Shown: in pieces, positions 59,051 through 64,000 of the stretch
Position numbering within the stretch: position 1 is the stretch's first letter
Layout of the letters: each line of letters opens with the position of its first letter
Assembly: GCF_002086695.1 (NCBI RefSeq)
Contig: NZ_MVIH01000003.1
Coordinates: 434,001-498,000, forward strand
DNA length: 64,000 nt
From: Mycolicibacterium rhodesiae
GTDB taxonomy: Bacteria > Actinomycetota > Actinomycetes > Mycobacteriales > Mycobacteriaceae
Reading direction: 5' to 3'
Position numbers and translations under genes: made by a program
The notes under the pieces: generated by a model
Told to the model about the DNA's origin: nothing
The model's database searches: none
The model's input: only the letters and a program-made list of their open reading frames with translations

Positions 59051-61375
59051 ATGCGGCGACGCGCGGTTGTAACGGGTGGTGCGGGGTTTGTCGGCTCGCA
59101 CCTCGCGGAGCGGTTGTTGGCGCACGACATCGACGTGGTCTGCTTAGACAACTTCGTGACCGGTTCGGCCGATAATGTCGCTCACCTACAGGGACACGAC
59201 GGATTCCGGCTTGTGAAGGTCGATGTCAGCGACTACATCTCCGTCCCGGGGCCGGTTGACTACGTCCTCCATTTCGCGTCGCCCGCGTCACCTGTCGATT
59301 ACGCGGAGCTGCCGATCCAGACCATGAAGGCTGGTTCCCTGGGGACGCTGCACACCTTGGGACTGGCGAAGGAAAAGGGTGCCCGGTACCTCCTCGCGTC
59401 AACGTCGGAGACGTATGGAGACCCGCTCGTTCATCCACAGCCCGAGAGCTATTGGGGCAATGTCAATCCTATTGGGCCGCGGGCGTGCTACGACGAGGCG
59501 AAGCGCTTCGCCGAGGCTCTCACGATGTCTTATCGGAGAAAGCACGGCGTCAACACCGCGATCATGCGGATCTTCAATACATACGGCCCTCGCATGCGCC
59601 CTGACGACGGTCGCGCAATCCCGAACTTTATCAACCAGGCGCTGGCGAACATACCGATCACCGTTCATGGCGACGGCAGTCAGACGCGCTCGGTCTGTCA
59701 TGTCGACGACCTGGTTGAGGGTGCCCTGCGGTTGTTGTTCTCCGATCTCGCCGGGCCGGTCAACATCGGGAATCCACACGAAGTCACGATGCTGGAGCTG
59801 GCCGAACTCATCCGCGAACTTGCCGGGTCTGATTCCCCTGTGGAGTTCACCGCCCGTCCCCAGGATGATCCATCCCAGCGCCAGCCCGATATCACGCTCG
59901 CGCGCACCGAATTGCACTGGGAACCGACAGTCGACGTGCGCGACGGGCTGAGGGAAACCATCGCATGGTTCCGCAATCGGGCGGACCTGGGAGTCAAAGC
60001 CGGCGATTCCGCAGCGTCACAAACCAACGTCGAGGTTGACCGCCGTCGACATAAGGTCGCCGTCATCGGGACCGGCTATGTCGGAGCGGTCACTTCAACC
60101 TGCTTGGCGTTCCTTGGGCATTCGGTATGCGGCCTGGACATTGATCCGGTACGCGCAGGCCAACTCAACGACGGTCAAGTTCCCTTCCATGAGCCTGGCC
60201 TGCCCGAATTGCTGCTGGAGACTCTGAGGACTGGTCGCCTACGGTTCACCGACCGTCCGGCTGAAGCCCTTGCTGATGCGGACTTTGTTTTCCTCTGCGT
60301 CGGAACGCCGCCGGGTTCCGACGGTGCGCCGGATCTGGCGCAGCTGGAAAGTGCCATCCAATCGCTGGCGCCGCATCTGCGCAGCGATGCGGTGATCGTC
60401 AACAAGTCCACCGTGCCGGTCGGTTCAGGCAACTGGACGCGCACGATTCTGGAAGACGCACTCGAGGGCAATCGCCAGTTGTCCTTCCACGTCGTCTCCA
60501 ATCCGGAATTCCTGCGCGAAGGCTCCGCGATTGCGGACTTCATCTATCCCGATCGAATTGTGTTGGGCGGCAACGCGTCAGATGTCAGTCGGGTTGCCGA
60601 GCTCTATCGACCGGTGCTCGACCAATCGTTCGAAGGGGGACGGCGAGGCCGTCGTCCGACCCTGATCACTACCGAATTGGCCTCGGCCGAAATGATCAAG
60701 TACGCGGCGAACGCATTTCTCGCAACGAAGATCAGCTTCGCGAATGAGATGGCGCAGCTGTGCGAGTTGTTTGGTGCTGATGTACGTGAGGTACTTCCTG
60801 CGATCGGTGCGGACCACCGTGTCGGAAACGCTTTCCTGAACCCCGGAGTCGGTTGGGGCGGTTCATGTTTCGGCAAGGATGTCTCGGCGCTGATCTCGTC
60901 CGGCGAGGAATACGGCTACCTACCGTCGATGCTTCAAGCGACGGTGGAGATCAACAAGATGCAGCGGGCCCGGACGGTCCGCAAGCTCCAACGAGAGCTT
61001 CACATTTTGAAGGGCCGTCGGATCGCATTGTTTGGGCTGACTTTCAAGCCCGGTACAGATGACTTGCGCGATGCGCCGGCGTTGGACATTGCGCGGCGGC
61101 TACTGTCCGCCGGTGCGGTGGTCTCCGCTTTCGACCCTGTCGTGAAAACTCTGCCCGAGGAATTCCGAGCGGTTCGGCTCGCGCGAGACGTTTACGAGGC
61201 GGCTGACCGGGTGGATGCCGTTGTCGTGACGACGGAATGGCCCGAGTTTGCCCTCATCGACCCTGCCGAGCTGCGGAGGGTCATGCGCGGCGACCTCGTA
61301 GTCGACGGCCGGAACTGTCTATCCGAAGCGAGCTTTGCCACGTCAGGCCTACGATTGATTGGCTTCGGCTGGTGA
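59051..61375 (+). CDS. UDP-xylose synthase / UDP-glucose dehydrogenase fusion
   Basis: A 774-residue bifunctional enzyme. Residues 1-315 are a UXS-type short-chain decarboxylase: GGAGFVG (NAD), [10 protein letters not shown], then [31 protein letters not shown]147DEAK151 with catalytic Tyr and Lys. Residues about 335-774 are a UDP-glucose 6-dehydrogenase: GTGYVG (340-345), [22 protein letters not shown], the catalytic Cys606 in [11 protein letters not shown] and a C-terminal [16 protein letters not shown]. Together they would turn UDP-glucose to UDP-glucuronate to UDP-xylose in one polypeptide. RBS GGGGGGA precedes the ATG. It is followed after 29 nt by a sugar-transferase gene. Confidence 0.9.
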   Translation: MRRRAVVTGGAGFVGSHLAERLLAHDIDVVCLDNFVTGSADNVAHLQGHDGFRLVKVDVSDYISVPGPVDYVLHFASPASPVDYAELPIQTMKAGSLGTLHTLGLAKEKGARYLLASTSETYGDPLVHPQPESYWGNVNPIGPRACYDEAKRFAEALTMSYRRKHGVNTAIMRIFNTYGPRMRPDDGRAIPNFINQALANIPITVHGDGSQTRSVCHVDDLVEGALRLLFSDLAGPVNIGNPHEVTMLELAELIRELAGSDSPVEFTARPQDDPSQRQPDITLARTELHWEPTVDVRDGLRETIAWFRNRADLGVKAGDSAASQTNVEVDRRRHKVAVIGTGYVGAVTSTCLAFLGHSVCGLDIDPVRAGQLNDGQVPFHEPGLPELLLETLRTGRLRFTDRPAEALADADFVFLCVGTPPGSDGAPDLAQLESAIQSLAPHLRSDAVIVNKSTVPVGSGNWTRTILEDALEGNRQLSFHVVSNPEFLREGSAIADFIYPDRIVLGGNASDVSRVAELYRPVLDQSFEGGRRGRRPTLITTELASAEMIKYAANAFLATKISFANEMAQLCELFGADVREVLPAIGADHRVGNAFLNPGVGWGGSCFGKDVSALISSGEEYGYLPSMLQATVEINKMQRARTVRKLQRELHILKGRRIALFGLTFKPGTDDLRDAPALDIARRLLSAGAVVSAFDPVVKTLPEEFRAVRLARDVYEAADRVDAVVVTTEWPEFALIDPAELRRVMRGDLVVDGRNCLSEASFATSGLRLIGFGW

Positions 61376-61404
61376 TGTCACCACATCCTGGGGGGGAATG
61401 AGTT

Positions 61405-62889
61405 ATGAGTCTTGACGTGCCGCCAAGGCGACCTGCTTCTGTATTCGGTGGACAGCGCACCTCGCCGGTGCCACGTAAGGTCGAAAGAAACACCAGAGTC
61501 GCGATCGACAGCAAAAAGGCGAGTAGGCACGGCCTTCGACACCGCCAGCTATTACGCGTGTCGGATTCAGTGACGGTGGCGGCCTCCGCGGCCGTAGGTG
61601 CGGTGTTAATTCACCACATTAGTGCGGCACGCGCGGGGGACCTCAGTGTCCGAGATGTAATCGTGGTCGCAGTCGCGATGGCAGTGGCACTCCATCTGCA
61701 CGGGCTGTATCGCAGGCCTGACGCGCGGTTGCGGCCGAGCGAATGGTGGAGGCCCACGGTAATTGCGCGATGTCTGCCGACGGCTGCCCTTCTTGCACTT
61801 GCTGCCGACGCGTTCGTCCTCCGCGGCGAGCGAGCGATGACTCTGACTGCTGCAGTGGCCATGACTCTGCCCGCGATCGTGCTGGTCCCATTTGGGCGTC
61901 GATTGGTGGTGCGCATGTTCGATCCAACGGTCAGCCGCATCGTGGTGATTGGCACGGGACCCATCTCCGATCGATTGACCTCGAGGTTGCAGCGGTGTCC
62001 AGACACTCTCGTGGTCGGGCATGTCGACGACAATCCCGCACCGGGTGTCGCAGTCCTTGGTGGGCTCGCCGACCTACCCGAAATTTGCGCCCTGCACGCG
62101 ATCGACAGGGTGATCGTTGGTTTTCCGAACACCAGCGACGCGATCGTCCTCGAGTCATTGCGTCGGCTTGAGGGCCAAGTACCAGTTTCTGAGATCCCAC
62201 GCTATTTCGAGCTGCACAACTGGCGCAGTGAAGCCGAAGAGCTACATGGGTTGACTCTGATGCACTTGCCCACCCCGTCACTGGCTGCAAGTGCCCGAAT
62301 CACGAAGCGTTTCATGGATGTTGTTCTTGCCACCTGTGCTCTGATCGTCGCTTCGCCGGTAATGATATTGATTGCGGGGGCGATCAAGCTCGATTCTCGC
62401 GGGCCCGTCTTCTTCCGCCAGGAGCGAACTGGACGGGGTGGCCAACCGTTTCGGATTTTCAAGTTCCGCTCGATGACCGCCGACGCGTGGGACCGGCGCA
62501 TGAGCGTCTCCGAGCTCAATCAGTCGGATGGACCGCTTTTCAAAATGGCAAGTGACCCGAGAGTCACGCGTGTCGGTGCGCTAATCCGGAAGACAAGCCT
62601 CGACGAATTGCCGCAGCTCATCAATGTGGTTCGCGGTGAAATGTCGCTCGTCGGCCCGCGTCCGCTGCCGACCGAGGAGGCAGATCGGCTTGACGGCGCC
62701 GCATTGGCTCGCCTCGACGTAAGTCCGGGCATCACTGGACTGTGGCAAGTCTGCGGCCGCAGTGACCTGACGTACGCGGACCTTCAGCACCTGGACTCCG
62801 TATATGTCAGGTCGTGGTCGTTGACGTGGGATCTACGGATCTTGCTGCAGACACCACAGGCGGTGTTCGGCCGTAACGGCGCTTACTAG
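61405..62889 (+). CDS. Exopolysaccharide polyprenyl glycosylphosphotransferase
   Basis: A 494-residue WcaJ/WbaP-type initiating transferase: several N-terminal membrane helices ([40 protein letters not shown]), a CoA-binding-like middle domain ([20 protein letters not shown]), then the catalytic part [67 protein letters not shown] and [14 protein letters not shown]. It moves a sugar-1-phosphate from a nucleotide sugar to undecaprenyl phosphate at the inner membrane and so starts exopolysaccharide repeat-unit synthesis. Confidence 0.93.
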   Translation: MSLDVPPRRPASVFGGQRTSPVPRKVERNTRVAIDSKKASRHGLRHRQLLRVSDSVTVAASAAVGAVLIHHISAARAGDLSVRDVIVVAVAMAVALHLHGLYRRPDARLRPSEWWRPTVIARCLPTAALLALAADAFVLRGERAMTLTAAVAMTLPAIVLVPFGRRLVVRMFDPTVSRIVVIGTGPISDRLTSRLQRCPDTLVVGHVDDNPAPGVAVLGGLADLPEICALHAIDRVIVGFPNTSDAIVLESLRRLEGQVPVSEIPRYFELHNWRSEAEELHGLTLMHLPTPSLAASARITKRFMDVVLATCALIVASPVMILIAGAIKLDSRGPVFFRQERTGRGGQPFRIFKFRSMTADAWDRRMSVSELNQSDGPLFKMASDPRVTRVGALIRKTSLDELPQLINVVRGEMSLVGPRPLPTEEADRLDGAALARLDVSPGITGLWQVCGRSDLTYADLQHLDSVYVRSWSLTWDLRILLQTPQAVFGRNGAY

Positions 62890-63526
62890 CAAACTAGCTT
62901 TTATCGTAGATATAACACTGTTGCTATTCTCGGCGAACAGTGGCCGGAGATCCTTCGCTCGGACCGCACCCGAATATTGTGGAACCCTGAAGCGAAATGC
63001 CGGCAAAATTTGTCGAGCTCCATTGAGGCCACGGCCTGGCTGGAATGGGGATCGGTGGAAAGCTCTGCTAGGTGCCCGCTGCAGGCCTTGCTGTGCCGTG
63101 CAAGCGGGCGGAATGAAGACTGACCGGATCTGCGATCGATTCCAAGTGGACACGGAGCCTGTGCCGTGACGCCCACCGCTCCTAAGTCGTTGTGAGCGTT
63201 TGCCTTTGGTTCTGGCAACTATGGGGTGGCTGGATGCGAACCTGCGTAGAACTTGCGTCTGCCGCATAACCGCGCCGTCCGATGCGGTGTATAGGAAGTT
63301 CGAGTTCGGCCGAACTCGTTTGGCTGCAGGTTCGGAACCTGGTGCGCGGATTTCAGCGTTCCGCGAATTTGGTGGAAGCGGTATGAGGGCCGACATGGCT
63401 CTCGGCGGACAAAATCAGAGCGCCCGCTTCGGGAATTACCGTACTTGGCTCGCGTTCGCAAACTAATTGGCGATATGATCGCAGCTGCCACAGGGAGGCT
63501 ATAGTTTTGCACGAAGGGGGACGGGT
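62890..63526. other. Intergenic region before the epimerase gene
   Basis: About 640 nt with no convincing gene. Frames on either strand (63200-63466 plus, 62833-63396 minus, 63219-63512 minus) have no ribosome-binding site or conserved motif. A promoter for the next gene is expected close to 63480; GAAGGGGGACGGG before its ATG is the ribosome-binding site. Confidence 0.5.
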
Positions 63527-64000
63527 ATGAAGATCTTAGTTACCGGGGCGGGCGGGTTCATCGGAGGACACCTTGCCGGCGCGCTCATCGCGGACGGGCA
63601 TCAGGTGCGAGCGGTCGATGCTAAGCCGCTTGACGAGTGGTACCAACTGCATGACGAGGCGGACTCACGCGTTGGCGATTTGTCGCTGCTCGAAACGGCA
63701 CGCGCATCGGTCGAGGGCGTCGAGCACGTATACAACCTGGCTGCCGATATGGGTGGCATGGGTTTTATCGAGAATAACCGCGCGCTCTGCATGCTGTCGG
63801 TGCTCACGAGCACACACGTATTGCAGGCAGCAAACGAGGCTGGCGTCGAGCGTTATTTCTATAGTTCGTCTGCGTGTGTTTACGCTGGTGAGAAGCAGAC
63901 AGATTCCGATGTCAAGGCCTTAAGAGAGTCTGACGCCTACCCCGCCGACCCGGAGGATGGTTACGGATGGGAGAAGCTTTTCAGCGAACGGATGGCTCGG
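63527..64000 (+). CDS. GDP-mannose 3,5-epimerase-like SDR, N-terminal part
   Basis: The gene runs off the right edge; 158 codons are seen. It starts MKILVTGAGGFIGGHLAGAL (NAD motif GAGGFIG). The stretch NLAADMGGMGFIENNRALCM, then SSSACVYAGEKQTD and EDAYPADPEDGYGWEKLFSE with the Tyr-x3-Lys pair (YGWEK), is close to GDP-mannose 3,5-epimerase. That enzyme makes GDP-L-galactose and is best known from plants, with bacterial homologues in polysaccharide clusters. It fits the preceding transferase and UXS-UGD genes. Confidence 0.87.
   Translation, partial: MKILVTGAGGFIGGHLAGALIADGHQVRAVDAKPLDEWYQLHDEADSRVGDLSLLETARASVEGVEHVYNLAADMGGMGFIENNRALCMLSVLTSTHVLQAANEAGVERYFYSSSACVYAGEKQTDSDVKALRESDAYPADPEDGYGWEKLFSERMAR

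Noticed and set aside
62833..63396. 187-codon minus-strand frame
   Set aside because: It begins inside an intergenic stretch, overlaps the 3' end of the transferase gene antisense and has no conserved motif.

Overview
The window is high-GC actinobacterial DNA and is almost certainly from a mycobacterium. It carries a complete mce operon, hadABC beside rpmG, secE, nusG, rplK and rplA, cyclopropane/mycolic acid methyltransferases, two L,D-transpeptidases, an IniB-type protein, EchA3 and a UsfY-like protein. The order echA3 - glyoxalase II - tRNA-Thr - tRNA-Met - rpmG2 - hadA - hadB - hadC - tRNA-Trp - secE - nusG - rplK - rplA is the known Mycobacterium tuberculosis Rv0632c-Rv0641 order. The gene content further left (extra mce locus, lipase, kinase fusion) and right (exopolysaccharide genes where M. 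tuberculosis has mmaA4-mmaA1) fits an environmental species. The species cannot be named from the sequence alone.

Layout. 1-2.4 kb: C-terminal part of a SWIM/DUF6880-like protein, a Ddn-like reductase and a secreted GH16 enzyme. 2.67-13.96 kb: one minus-strand operon, yrbEA-yrbEB-mceA-F-mas-RsiV-like-double TetR, with overlapping or abutting genes. 14.4-21.6 kb: secreted lipase, a Ser/Thr kinase fused to a solute-binding domain, a ROK regulator and a divergent secreted cadherin/beta-propeller protein with a tandem repeat in the shared promoter. 21.6-29.6 kb: DUF5709, a three-gene redox module (Pro-rich, ferric-reductase-like membrane protein, NuoF-like), a FadD ligase, small proteins, DUF5994, an MHS-type transporter and a DUF559 protein. 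29.6-36.4 kb: TetR with nested palindromic operators and a divergent small gene, CspA, a DEAD-box helicase, a ketosynthase-like protein lacking the nucleophile Cys, and two CMAS-family methyltransferases, one with altered active-site positions. 36.4-45.1 kb: NYN-domain protein, tandem L,D-transpeptidases, a paralogous membrane-protein pair, a UsfY-like protein and a giant IniB-like protein behind a perfect CRP-type site. 45.2-51.6 kb: SDR, DUF4239, hydrolases, a TetR-echA3 operon, a phage-lysin-like GH25 protein and glyoxalase II. 51.7-56.5 kb: tRNA, ribosomal, secretion and hadABC block. 56.5-64 kb: exopolysaccharide-type genes, namely an endo/exonuclease/phosphatase-family protein, a low-molecular-weight tyrosine phosphatase read from a CTG start, a UDP-xylose synthase/UDP-glucose dehydrogenase fusion, a polyprenyl glycosylphosphotransferase and the start of a GDP-mannose 3,5-epimerase-like gene.

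How the parts fit. Much of the window is cell-envelope biology: lipid import (Mce), mycolate elongation (HadABC, ketosynthase-like), mycolate modification (CMAS family), peptidoglycan crosslinking (Ldt) and polysaccharide synthesis. The most unusual items are the Asp170 ketosynthase-like protein beside an altered CMAS paralogue, the UXS-UGD fusion with its exopolysaccharide neighbours, the kinase-SBP receptor, the NuoF-like redox module and the nested TetR operators facing a 59-residue gene.
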